Below, piece after piece: positions 45,727-54,045 of a stretch of DNA of 64,000 nucleotides (positions are counted from its first letter, which is position 1; every line of letters begins with the position of its first letter). The notes under the pieces were generated by a model. The model saw nothing but the letters and a program-made list of their open reading frames with translations, ran no database searches and had not been told where the DNA came from. Both the position numbers and the translations under genes were made by a program. Source of the stretch: UBA6168 sp039819485 (lineage in GTDB: Bacteria; Bacteroidota; Bacteroidia; Chitinophagales; Saprospiraceae); assembly GCA_039819485.1 (NCBI GenBank), contig JBCBRY010000041.1, positions 3,933 through 67,932 on the forward strand, given 5' to 3'.

Positions 45727-46056
45727 TCATCGCGCCTCCAAACAATCCACAACAATTTCATCTCCCAGGCAAGGGGTCGTTTCGGGCGACCAATCCACAT
45801 AAATATCCATAGGAAGTGAATAGAGTGCAAGGGTATTCGTAAATTCTTCAGGTAGCGTGAGCGCTCGGTAGGTCTCACTTTCAATCTGTATGAACCACCC
45901 TCCGCAACAGGCACACCTGCGGGCATCCATGCCAATCAGGGAGGCTTCAGTGGTGCAATCGCTTTTCTTAACGGCTGGTTCATCATCTTTACAGGCGGTC
46001 AACAATATTCCGCCTACAACAAAAAGAACAAATAAGACAAGGTTATATTTTTTCAT
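45727..46056 (-). CDS. Small lipoprotein (109 aa)
   Basis: A lipoprotein signal ends LLTAC with Cys22, followed by KDDEPAVKKSD. The mature part contains a CACCGGW cluster, a beta-rich segment and two more Cys near the end. Lipidation and attachment to an envelope membrane are expected; function unknown. It is divergent from the molybdenum hydroxylase genes. Confidence 0.8.
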   Translation of the reverse strand: MKKYNLVLFVLFVVGGILLTACKDDEPAVKKSDCTTEASLIGMDARRCACCGGWFIQIESETYRALTLPEEFTNTLALYSLPMDIYVDWSPETTPCLGDEIVVDCLEAR

Positions 46057-46268
46057 GGTTCAGCTTTTTAAGGTAAGACGTTATCTGGGACAAACTTGGT
46101 TTGGCTATTCATAAAAATCATCACTAAATAAATACCAGAAGGCAAACGATGTACGACAGACAAAACAATCAACATTTCAGATTAGCTGTTTCCACAATTT
46201 TTCCTTAACCAGCTCCATTTACCTACTTTAGCACTCTGTTTTTACTTCAACTCTCAATCTCAAATATT

Positions 46269-46748
46269 ATGAATCTAAACATCAACGGAAAAGACATCGG
46301 CGTGGATGTCGAACCCAATATGCCTCTGCTTTGGGTACTGCGGGATGAATTGAATATGACCGGCACCAAATTTGGCTGCGGGGTCTCCGCTTGCGGGGCC
46401 TGCACGGTATTGGTAGATGGTGAAGCCATGCGATCCTGCACTATGCCGGTCTCTATGGCAGAAGGCAAACAGATCACTACCATCGAAGGCGTCAGTACCA
46501 GCTCCGGGCCCTCGGCCGTCCAACAAGCCTGGATAGTCCATCAGGTACCACAATGTGGCTATTGCCAGAGCGGAATGATCCTCGCAGCCGAATCTCTCCT
46601 CAACGAAAACTCGGAACCAACAGACGCAGACATCGATGAAAAAATCACCAACATTTGTCGTTGCGGCACTTACGTCAGAGCCCGCGCAGCTATCCACGCT
46701 GCCGCAAAAATGAGACGGGAAGCCAACGAATTATTGGGTTCTTTATAA
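46269..46748 (+). CDS. iorA: Molybdenum hydroxylase [2Fe-2S] subunit (isoquinoline 1-oxidoreductase alpha-like)
   Basis: It is the small iron-sulfur subunit of a xanthine oxidase-family hydroxylase. The N-terminal plant-ferredoxin cluster uses Cys37, Cys42, Cys45 and Cys57 (CGVSACGACTVLVDG). The second [2Fe-2S] domain uses Cys96, Cys99, Cys130 and Cys132 (QCGYCQSGM and NICRCGTY). Length (159 aa) is normal. It passes electrons from the molybdopterin subunit encoded 91 bp downstream to an acceptor such as a cytochrome or quinone. Substrates of this group are N-heterocycles or aldehydes; the true substrate here is unknown, so the symbol reflects family, not proven activity. No FAD subunit is present, as is usual for this two-subunit type. 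Confidence 0.9.
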   Translation: MNLNINGKDIGVDVEPNMPLLWVLRDELNMTGTKFGCGVSACGACTVLVDGEAMRSCTMPVSMAEGKQITTIEGVSTSSGPSAVQQAWIVHQVPQCGYCQSGMILAAESLLNENSEPTDADIDEKITNICRCGTYVRARAAIHAAAKMRREANELLGSL

Positions 46749-46839
46749 ACGAAATTTGAAATGGAGAAATTAGAAATTCAAAGGCAAACGAAGCGATTGA
46801 ATAAATTTTAAATCTCCAATTTCCCTTAAATCAATAAAA

Positions 46840-49092
46840 ATGGCTAAGAAAAAAATATTTACCCGTCGCAATTTTCTGATCACTGGCGGGGTGTTGGGAA
46901 CCGGGGTCGTCATCGGCGTGGCCGGCTTAAATTCCCACGTCAATAAAAAATTGAAAAAATACTCCGGTAAAGGCATGGGCGAAGGTGACTCTATCAACGC
47001 ATGGATACGCATCGCACCAGACAACACCGTGACAATGGCCATTGCCCGGGCCGAAATGGGACAAGGCGTATATACTGCTCTCCCAATGCTCATTGCAGAA
47101 GAACTGGAAATCCCAATGTCGAGCATCAGGGTAGTGCATCCACAACCAGAGTCGCCTTACGCCAATACTTTTTTGCTGACGCAAAAAGAACCCAATATTT
47201 TTAAAGGGTACTCCATGATGGAAAAAGTCTATGCATACCTCCCGATCATCGGTACGGGTGGGAGCACAACCATTCCGGATGGATTCAACAACATGCGCTA
47301 CGCCGGCGCCACGGCACGCGAGATGCTCAAACAGGCCGCTGCTGACCAGTGGGGCACTAACCGGAACAAGGTAAAAGCAGAAGCTGGATTTATGATCAAC
47401 ACCGCCAATAACGAGAGATTGAGCTACGGAGAACTGGCCAGTGCGGCAAGAAATATTGAGTTGAAGGAATTGCCCGCGCTCAAGAAGCGAAACGAATGGA
47501 AATTGATCGGAACCAAGGCCGATCGGCTGGACATTCCTGAAAAGGTATTTGGGCAGGCAGAATTTGGCATCGATGTCCGCAAGGAAGGGATGCTTTTTGC
47601 TGCCATGCGCCACCCTTCCGTGATCGGTGGCAAGATCACCGGCATCTCCAACCAAGCAGAAGTTGAGCAACTGAAAGGTGTAAAGAAAGTTGTGTTGACC
47701 GACTTCGGTGCGGCTGTCATTGCCGATAATACCTGGCGGGCCCGCAATGCGTCCCTCATGCTGGATGTGGAAGAAGACGATGCCGGAAACGGAAACATCA
47801 ACTCTGAAGCGATTCAGGCCAGCCTGGAAAAAATCCTGGACGAGCCACCTTTGGCAACGCCAGAAGCAGAAGGAGACGTGGAAGCAGCTTTGTCTGGCAC
47901 TGACAAGGTAATCGAACACACCTACAAAGTGCCCTACCTCGCACATGCCACAATGGAACCGCTGAACTGCACCGCCCTCATCAACGATGATAGTGCCGAA
48001 GTCTGGATCGGCCACCAGGCATCTTCTGTTTGTAAAGATGTCGTAGCAGCCGCAACGGGTCTTGATAAAGAAAATGTTACTATAAACGTTCCTTATTTAG
48101 GGGGTGGATTTGGCCGCCGGGGCGAACCCGATTACCTGAAAAAAGCCGTAGCCGTAGCCCAGCAAATGAAAGGGGTACCCGTTCAAACAGTATTTACCCG
48201 CGAAGAGGACATGCGAAACGATATGTACCGACCGGCGGCATTGAGCCGTTTCCGGGCTGCCGTTTCCGAAGATGGTGAAATATTGGCCTGGGACAACAAA
48301 CTGGCGCTCCAATCGGTCAGTCACAGCTCCATGGCCCGCATCATGCCATCCATGGCGACCGCTCCGGAAGATGACGAAGCCACCGCGGAAGGTGCCATTC
48401 ATTTACCGTATGTTATGAAAAACCGCCGGACTGCTTTTGGAGATTATGCCAGTCCGATCCAGGTGGGTTTCTGGCGGAGTGTGGGCAGTTCTCAAAATGC
48501 TTTTTTCACCGAGTCTTTCATGGATGAGTGCGCACATGCCGCCGGAAAAGATCCCTATGAATTCAGGCTGTCCAAATTAAACGATGCCCCACGTTTTAAA
48601 GCGGTATTGGAAAAAGTGGCGCAACTGGGAAACTGGGGAGCAAATGACGGTAAGTACCGGGGCATTGCCTTGCACAAGTCATTTGGTTCCATTGTCGGTG
48701 AAGTTTGTACGATCAGTCAGGTGGGTGAAAAACAATTTTCCATCGATGAATTTGCGTGCGTAATTGACTGTGGCATTTACGTCAATCCGGATACCATCGA
48801 AGCTCAAATGGAAAGTGGTATCATTTTCGGCTTATCGGCAGCCCTTTATGGTGAAATCACCTGGGAAGATGGTGGTGTGGTCCAGCAAAATTTCCCACAA
48901 TACGACATGGTGCGGATGAACGTGGCCCCCAACATCAAGGTCCACATCATGGAGGTAGACGAATACCCTGGCGGTGTTGGTGAACCTGGTACACCACCGG
49001 CTGCTCCTGCACTGGCCAATGCGCTTTTTGCTGCTACGGGTGAGCGGGTCAGGGAATTGCCATTGATGAAAGCAGGTTACACTTTTGCCTAA
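46840..49092 (+). CDS. iorB: Molybdenum hydroxylase catalytic subunit (isoquinoline 1-oxidoreductase beta-like, 750 aa)
   Basis: The N-terminus has a twin-arginine signal (TRRNFLITGG, residues 8-17), so the folded enzyme is probably exported by Tat with the iron-sulfur subunit. The molybdopterin-binding signature GGGFGRRG starts at residue 421. The C-terminal GEPGTPP holds Glu715, matching the catalytic glutamate of the family. MGQGVYTALPMLIAEEL near residue 68 is the other conserved cofactor loop. It oxidises its substrate using water as oxygen source at the Mo centre. It follows iorA in one transcription unit, ended by a terminator at 49118. Substrate unknown. Confidence 0.92.
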   Translation: MAKKKIFTRRNFLITGGVLGTGVVIGVAGLNSHVNKKLKKYSGKGMGEGDSINAWIRIAPDNTVTMAIARAEMGQGVYTALPMLIAEELEIPMSSIRVVHPQPESPYANTFLLTQKEPNIFKGYSMMEKVYAYLPIIGTGGSTTIPDGFNNMRYAGATAREMLKQAAADQWGTNRNKVKAEAGFMINTANNERLSYGELASAARNIELKELPALKKRNEWKLIGTKADRLDIPEKVFGQAEFGIDVRKEGMLFAAMRHPSVIGGKITGISNQAEVEQLKGVKKVVLTDFGAAVIADNTWRARNASLMLDVEEDDAGNGNINSEAIQASLEKILDEPPLATPEAEGDVEAALSGTDKVIEHTYKVPYLAHATMEPLNCTALINDDSAEVWIGHQASSVCKDVVAAATGLDKENVTINVPYLGGGFGRRGEPDYLKKAVAVAQQMKGVPVQTVFTREEDMRNDMYRPAALSRFRAAVSEDGEILAWDNKLALQSVSHSSMARIMPSMATAPEDDEATAEGAIHLPYVMKNRRTAFGDYASPIQVGFWRSVGSSQNAFFTESFMDECAHAAGKDPYEFRLSKLNDAPRFKAVLEKVAQLGNWGANDGKYRGIALHKSFGSIVGEVCTISQVGEKQFSIDEFACVIDCGIYVNPDTIEAQMESGIIFGLSAALYGEITWEDGGVVQQNFPQYDMVRMNVAPNIKVHIMEVDEYPGGVGEPGTPPAAPALANALFAATGERVRELPLMKAGYTFA

Positions 49093-49117
49093 AATAATTT
49101 CAAAACATTAAATACTG

Positions 49118-49154
49118 AAAGCCGGTAATCTTCGTAATTATCGGCTTTTATTTT
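49118..49154 (+). terminator. Rho-independent terminator after iorAB
   Basis: AAAGCCGGTAAT pairs with ATTATCGGCTTT (one G-U), followed by TTATTTT. Confidence 0.75.
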
Positions 49155-49248
49155 AAAAGAAAATTCTCCTTTTAATTGAGACATGTTATATTATACGGAA
49201 GACGCTTATTTTTCTATATTAAAATCCCTCTACACTCTACCCCACCCC

Positions 49249-49290
49249 AAAAAAAACAAACGCAACATTTGACTGAAATCAAATATTGCG
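49249..49290 (-). terminator. Rho-independent terminator for the 49414-49722 gene
   Basis: CGCAACATTTGA pairs with TCAAATATTGCG (one mismatch), with a T-rich tract following on the minus strand. It lies about 120 bp after the stop. Confidence 0.65.
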
Positions 49291-49413
49291 TCCGTTAAAA
49301 ATTGTTATTACAATACAAAGGTAAATGTCTGTTTTAGATCCAAAAGTATGATTTGTCTTGCAGCATAGTGTATTGTTTAGTTAATAATTAAATAAGGTGA
49401 AAAATTACCATTT

Positions 49414-49722
49414 TTAGCAAAGAGCTGATTTTTTAAATACCGGCTTTAGAAATTGCTTATGGTTAAATGAGAAAACTAATGATTCTGTTTGTTCAGTGTT
49501 TGTTTCAGTGTTGATCGTGATGATGTTAGTTTTGTTTGATTTCGCAGGTACCTGTGTGTTTGTTCCAATTGCAACATTTTCTTCCACTTGATTTATTTTA
49601 ACCTCTTTATTGACGGCTACTTCTGCCGACTCACCAGTAGCAGGTGTCGTGTTGTTGGCTTGAGCTACAAAAGAAATTGAAAATGAAAAAACGAGTGTGA
49701 AGAAAATTTTTGTGATGTTCAT
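49414..49722 (-). CDS. Small secreted protein (102 aa)
   Basis: A signal peptide (FFTLVFSFSISFVAQA) ends near residue 22. The mature part is rich in Asn, Thr, Glu and Val with no Cys until the last residue. No family is recognised. It sits alone between terminators; a periplasmic or secreted location is expected. Confidence 0.6.
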   Translation of the reverse strand: MNITKIFFTLVFSFSISFVAQANNTTPATGESAEVAVNKEVKINQVEENVAIGTNTQVPAKSNKTNIITINTETNTEQTESLVFSFNHKQFLKPVFKKSALC

Positions 49723-50066
49723 CGTCTTTGTTTGTGTTTGTTCTACTGTGTTTGTCGATGCAAGCTGTTTGAAAAATTAGTTTGTTGCATTTGACTATCA
49801 GTTTGGCAAAGACGTTGCCGAAATTTGCTCAAATACCGTTTTTATTTCTTGAATTTTTCATTTTTTCATAAACTGTGACATAGTTATTTTTGGATATTTT
49901 TGAAGCGATCTTTTTACCCTTTGAATAATCGTATTTTCTCGTGACATTTTTCTGAAAAGAATTATGGCCAAAAAAGGCAGCCATCTGATAAACTTATTTT
50001 TCTCGCTCCTCTTTTGGCACACAGTCTTGAAAAAAACAACTACATACTTTCACCAACATTTCAATT
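49723..50066. other. Intergenic region, no independent gene
   Basis: This AT-rich stretch holds the promoters of the divergent flanking genes. A short ORF from 49964 runs out of frame into the next gene and has no recognisable features. Confidence 0.4.
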
Positions 50067-50255
50067 ATGATTCGCCTAGTCCTGCTCGGTCTTGTTTTGT
50101 TTCTTGGTATCTATGGTATCACTCAATTAATCGCCTTGTCCGGCAAAAAAAGGAACGCCTGCCCCAACTGCGGTGGTAAAGGCTATTGGTACGGCCTCCG
50201 TGAAAGGGAACAATGCCGTAGGTGCAATGGCACGGGAGTGATGGGTGATGGGTGA
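50067..50255 (+). CDS. Small membrane protein with DnaJ-type zinc-finger motif (62 aa)
   Basis: A single N-terminal membrane helix (LVLLGLVLFLGIYGITQLIAL) is followed by two zinc-finger halves of the DnaJ central-domain type: CPNCGGKGYWYG and CRRCNGTG. The four Cys probably bind one zinc ion. No J domain is present. The size and layout match small stand-alone CxxCxGxG proteins of unknown role, possibly in membrane-linked folding or redox. The stop lies at the edge of a T/G-rich simple repeat. Confidence 0.65.
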   Translation: MIRLVLLGLVLFLGIYGITQLIALSGKKRNACPNCGGKGYWYGLREREQCRRCNGTGVMGDG

Positions 50256-50352
50256 TGGTTTTTGGTTCTTGGTTTTTGGTTTTTGGTTTTTGGTTTCCCG
50301 ACCTGCGGTGCGGGATTTCGCTTCGCTCAATTTGGTTCTTGGTTTTTGGTTG
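50245..50352. repeat. T/G-rich simple repeat around a small hairpin
   Basis: Units of GGTTTTT and GGTTCTT occur in tandem at 50256-50295 and again at 50330-50352, separated by CCCGACCTGCGG...GGGATTTCGCTTCG. Minus-strand translation gives a meaningless KNQKPKT repeat. Confidence 0.6.
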
Positions 50353-50404
50353 ATTATTAAGGTTGTTCAGGTATTATTGGTTGTAAATCGTTCAATCTGT
50401 GATT

Positions 50405-50476
50405 CCTCCCCCCGCCCCTTCCAGAGGGGGAGAAAAGAATGAGCAAATTTCCCACAGTGGAGGGGCCGGGGGGAGG
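50405..50476. repeat. GC-rich palindromic intergenic element (second copy)
   Basis: CCTCCCCCCGCCCCTTCCA at the left pairs with the complement of TGGAGGGGCCGGGGGGAGG at the right, around a core with GAGAAAAGAATGAG. It is related to 44418-44490, sharing arms and the core pattern G..(A/T)AAAAGAA. Confidence 0.65.
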
Positions 50477-50521
50477 AAAGAAAATCTGTATCTCCCGGGA
50501 AAGGAAATCACATCAGGATTC

Positions 50522-51349
50522 TTACCTCCGAACACCTCCATTATCCAAATCTATATAGTTTCCGGTGAGCAAAGTCCAATCGTATTTTGAGTATTTGATG
50601 GTAGGGTTGCTGTCGGCAGGAATGGCTTCATATTTTTTTAAAAATTTGCGCACTTTGTTTTTATTGCCCCAGTCTCCCCGAAACCAACTGAAAAGGGCAA
50701 TGACTTCCACCTGATCCGTTTGCTCGTTAAAGACGGTGGATTGGGCCAGAAGGCGCCTGGTGGATTCTTCCAGTTGGGCATCCAGTTTTTCGTATTCATA
50801 TACGGCGACGGGAGGGCAGCTTTTAGCACCACAGTTCAAAGCCATATGAATGCGGGGATCGGTTTTTTTGATGCGAAACATCCGTTCAATTTTAGAGGGA
50901 AATAAATTGGGAAAAATGCCCAGCCCCAGTTTTGCCTTTGAGCGGCGGATAATCCCGTGTTCGATGATATCGAAATCCAATATTTCACCAGCCACCTTTA
51001 TGCGCTCGGTTTTGAAGAATTTCCATCTGTCTTCATAAAGCGCAGGATCTTCGTTTAAGAACAATTGGATGTGGGCGTTGTAAATGTTGATCCAAAAAGT
51101 TTTCCGGGCATTATCGTTGTTCAGTTCGCTGGCCAGCAGTTCGGCATCTACTTCTGCGATTTCTTTTAATAAAGTGGCCGTCTCTTTTCCATATCGAACG
51201 GCATTCATTAACGCAGTCGATTTCTCGACAAATGTTCCCTGTGAAAACAGGCTGACGTTGAAGAACAAAAAAAAGCCAATAGCAGCATTTATTTTAATTG
51301 CATGTGAACAGTTCATTATTGTGTTTAAATATTTCAAATTGCGATTCAT
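50522..51349 (-). CDS. DUF547 domain-containing secreted protein (275 aa)
   Basis: A signal peptide lies near residues 17-37 (KINAAIGFFLFFNVSLFSQG); Met12 (51316) is an equally good start. The DUF547 landmarks are RKTFWINIYNAHIQ near residue 84, HGIIR near 130 and IHMALNCGAKSCPPV near 167, with a conserved Cys pair in CGAKSC. The domain has a papain/transglutaminase-like look by family description, but the catalytic role is unproven. Location is periplasmic or secreted. It stands alone, divergent from the glycosyltransferase. Confidence 0.88.
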   Translation of the reverse strand: MNRNLKYLNTIMNCSHAIKINAAIGFFLFFNVSLFSQGTFVEKSTALMNAVRYGKETATLLKEIAEVDAELLASELNNDNARKTFWINIYNAHIQLFLNEDPALYEDRWKFFKTERIKVAGEILDFDIIEHGIIRRSKAKLGLGIFPNLFPSKIERMFRIKKTDPRIHMALNCGAKSCPPVAVYEYEKLDAQLEESTRRLLAQSTVFNEQTDQVEVIALFSWFRGDWGNKNKVRKFLKKYEAIPADSNPTIKYSKYDWTLLTGNYIDLDNGGVRR

Positions 51350-51580
51350 ATTAAATGCATCGTCAAAAAGTCGATGTCGGTCGAAGTCTCAGGTCCAGCC
51401 ATTTTATTTCGACCTCGTTATGAACTTTTAATCAACTGCTTCGCAACCTGGACAAATAATTTATTTTCTGCGGAGATCCGATTTTAAAATACCTACGTAA
51501 TTATTGATATGGCCGGATGTTGAACCCCAATGATTTTCAAACAAGTAAAAATTAAATTGTTCAAAATAAATGCAGGTGCA

Positions 51581-52273
51581 ATGGAGCTAACTGTCATCAT
51601 CCCAACCTTTAATGAAGAAAAAAACATTGGCAGGTTATTGGACTGGCTGCATCAGACCAGCACGGAGGCAGTAAAAGAATTGATTGTCGTAGATGGGGGC
51701 AGTACGGACAAAACCGTGGCACTGGCCCAAAAGCATGGAGGAAAGGTATTGGTCAATCATAAAAAGGGGCGAGCGACCCAAATGAATTTTGGTGCCACGA
51801 ATACCAATGCCGAGGTCCTTTATTTTTTACATGCCGATGTATTTCCTCCGCACAGTTGGGCGTCGGATATTATCCACGCAGTAAAAAATGGAAAAACAGC
51901 CGGCTGTTTTTCCTATCGGTTCGATAGCCATAAATGGTATTTAAAAATCCACGAATTCGGGACCCGGAAAAAAAATTTCGCCACCGGGGGAGGTGACCAA
52001 TCGCTATTTGTTACCAGGGAAATATTTGAGTTATTGGGAGGTTTTAAAGAGCATCTTTGTATTTTAGAGGATTTCGAATTTGTAAAACGCCTACAAAAAA
52101 AATATCCATTCGAAATCATTTGCAAGGATGCAACGGTATCCGCCAGAAAATACGAGCACAATAATTATTTGAAAGTTCAATGCATTAATTTCACGACGGT
52201 CTTTTTGTTCCTGTTGGGATTTCCACAAGAACGGCTGGCAAAAATTTATCGGAGCTTGCTGAAAATTCGATAA
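51581..52273 (+). CDS. Family 2 glycosyltransferase, TIGR04283-like (230 aa)
   Basis: The open frame reaches back to 51530, but Met at 51581 begins directly at the first GT2 strand (MELTVIIPTFNEEKNIG), so it is chosen. The donor-site motif is VVDGGSTDKT; the metal-binding DxD-equivalent is LHADVFPP; GGGDQSLFV and LEDFEFVKRL supply the acceptor-side ED motif. Length and the RA.QMN segment fit the TIGR04283 group of rSAM/selenodomain-associated transferases. It moves a sugar from a nucleotide sugar to an unknown acceptor. Cytosolic with a hydrophobic patch near the C-terminus. Confidence 0.87.
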   Translation: MELTVIIPTFNEEKNIGRLLDWLHQTSTEAVKELIVVDGGSTDKTVALAQKHGGKVLVNHKKGRATQMNFGATNTNAEVLYFLHADVFPPHSWASDIIHAVKNGKTAGCFSYRFDSHKWYLKIHEFGTRKKNFATGGGDQSLFVTREIFELLGGFKEHLCILEDFEFVKRLQKKYPFEIICKDATVSARKYEHNNYLKVQCINFTTVFLFLLGFPQERLAKIYRSLLKIR

Positions 52274-52648
52274 GCATCGGTACAATCCAACCATGTACCC
52301 AAAAAAGCTCCCCGCTCGTTTCATCATTCGGCTCTCCACCACAGAAAAAGACTGACCATCTGAAACGGATTTAAAATGCAAGGCCAGAGCCGTTGTGGAA
52401 AAGGACACTTTGTAAGTCTCTTTTTCGCAGGCTGCCCACTCCTTTTTCGCTCCAAATTACAGCATCCAAAATACTTTTCATCAATGCTGTACCATCTTCA
52501 ATTTTCTTGCGTTTTAGGAGGTGAAAACCAATAAGCTATTGGTTGTGAAGCAACTCAACATTCATAACCCATTATTAATGCGAATCAAGGGTAAAATGGA
52601 ACACCTTATAAAAAGGAGGATTCGCATAACTTACAATTCCTACTTAAC
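52274..52648. other. Intergenic region with an inverted repeat before the 52649 gene
   Basis: ATGCGAATC (52578-52586) and GATTCGCAT (52619-52627) form a perfect 9-bp inverted repeat with a 32-nt loop ending 21 bp before the start codon. The loop holds AAAAAGGAGG, too far from the ATG to be its ribosome site. A minus-strand stretch at 52290-52440 reads as a possible decayed coding fragment but is not recognised. Confidence 0.4.
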
Positions 52649-53890
52649 ATGAATAAAAGTTGTCTATATCTCTTTTTATTATTGATGGCCCAATCGCTTC
52701 TGTCCCAGGAGTTTCAGGGCATGTGGATGGGGGAAGTTGAACAGGATGGCAAAACAGACCAGTTTATCTACACCGTAGAATTGGAGCAGGACGGAATAAA
52801 GGTATTTGGAACCGCCAAGTCACAAAGTGCTCAGGGTGGCAACGATGCCAAATTCGAAATCGGTGGAATCTGGGATGGCCAATCGCTCACTTTACAGGAA
52901 GTCAAACAATTGGAGCCTCCCAATGCCAGATGGTGCCTCAAACACATTCGCCTCGCTCTGGACGATGATGGCCACCTTGCTGGCAGATGGGAAGCGGAGG
53001 GATGTACCCCTGGAAACATCATTCTGAGAAAACAGACCAAAACAGGTGAACCGGCAATGGCAGTTGAAGCTGAAGCGGTGATCACTGGAAAATTCACGGG
53101 CACCTTATCTCAGTCAGACCGGGAGTATGGTTTCTATTTTGAAATAATTCTAAACGAAGATGGCACCGGAACATCCCGTATCATTTCCGATGAAGCAGGC
53201 GGTAATGCCACCCATGCATTTAACTGGACTTTCGATGAATCATCCAGCGAATTGAATTTTACCGAAAACAATCTCATCGAAAAATCAGTGGCTGACTGGC
53301 CCTGGTGCATCAAAAAAGCCCAACTGACTTTAGAAAAAGAAACCAACCGCATTGCCCTGAATGGAAACTGGGAGGGCTTTATCGAAGGCTACGATGCGGT
53401 TTCCGGCCCTTGTGCACCTGGATTTATTTATTTGGAAAAACCTATTTTCAGAAAAGAAGAATTGGCTCCTCCACAAAAAGGAGAAGACCCGGTTACTGCC
53501 TCCCCTACCCCCCTGGGGGTACAGGCTTACCAACAAAAAAAGAAAAGGGAAGTGGAAGTTTCCCGGGTGCTGGAAGTAAAAAGCAAAACGGTTCGGGTGC
53601 GGGTTTGGGACCGGGGCACTGTGGATGGCGACAAACTCTCACTGTTTGTCAACGGTGAAATGATTCTTGAAAACTACCGCGTATCCAGTCGCAAACACGA
53701 AACGATTCTTCAACTCGACAAACCCACCAATTACCTTATTTTGCATGCGCTCAACCTGGGCAGTATCTCCCCCAATACAGTTGCGGTATCCGTTGATGAT
53801 GGCTTTGAAGAACAAGTCGTCATTATGAGCTCCAATCTGGACAAAAGCGGGGCGATCATGATCCGGCAGTTCACTGTCGATACGAACTGA
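52649..53890 (+). CDS. Secreted protein with two lipocalin-like units and a C-terminal beta domain (413 aa)
   Basis: A signal peptide (LYLFLLLMAQSLLSQ) ends near residue 20. Residues 21-135 and about 145-275 are related units, each starting with F.G.W.G or FTGTL and ending with a W..E/G.....GC.PG.I.L motif, suggesting an internal duplication of a lipocalin-like barrel. Residues about 310-413 form a separate domain (VRVRVWDRGTVDGDKLSLFVNG, LILHALNLGSISPNTVAVS) seen in other secreted Bacteroidota proteins. No sorting domain is seen, so a periplasmic location is likely. Function unknown. Confidence 0.8.
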   Translation: MNKSCLYLFLLLMAQSLLSQEFQGMWMGEVEQDGKTDQFIYTVELEQDGIKVFGTAKSQSAQGGNDAKFEIGGIWDGQSLTLQEVKQLEPPNARWCLKHIRLALDDDGHLAGRWEAEGCTPGNIILRKQTKTGEPAMAVEAEAVITGKFTGTLSQSDREYGFYFEIILNEDGTGTSRIISDEAGGNATHAFNWTFDESSSELNFTENNLIEKSVADWPWCIKKAQLTLEKETNRIALNGNWEGFIEGYDAVSGPCAPGFIYLEKPIFRKEELAPPQKGEDPVTASPTPLGVQAYQQKKKREVEVSRVLEVKSKTVRVRVWDRGTVDGDKLSLFVNGEMILENYRVSSRKHETILQLDKPTNYLILHALNLGSISPNTVAVSVDDGFEEQVVIMSSNLDKSGAIMIRQFTVDTN

Positions 53891-53920
53891 CCTTTCCCAG
53901 TAACTTAATGTCTTTTATTG

Positions 53921-54005
53921 GTCCTCCTAAATTTTTGGAGGACATTTGAATCATTTAATAAAATAGGAAAGCGTTGCTGGTACTTTGCGCAACCAGCAAC
54001 GCTTT
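53921..54005. terminator. Pair of hairpins between convergent genes
   Basis: GTCCTCC/GGAGGAC (53921-53943) is followed by a stronger stem AAAGCGTTGCTGGT with its perfect complement (53968-54005) flanked by T/A runs on both sides, so it can act in both directions. Confidence 0.8.
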
Positions 54006-54045
54006 TCTTTACTTTAAATGCCACTTCAAAACTTACCCCCTCTTG

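Noticed and set aside
46927..48015. Minus-strand 362-aa ORF inside iorB
   Set aside because: It is antisense to a clearly identified catalytic subunit and has no start region or domain of its own.
50127..50330. Minus-strand 67-aa ORF with KNQKPKT repeats
   Set aside because: It is the translation of a T/G simple repeat and overlaps the real zinc-finger gene antisense.
52091..52408. Minus-strand 105-aa ORF downstream of the glycosyltransferase
   Set aside because: Half is antisense to the glycosyltransferase. The rest reads somewhat like coding sequence upstream of its Met but is not recognised, so at most a decayed fragment.
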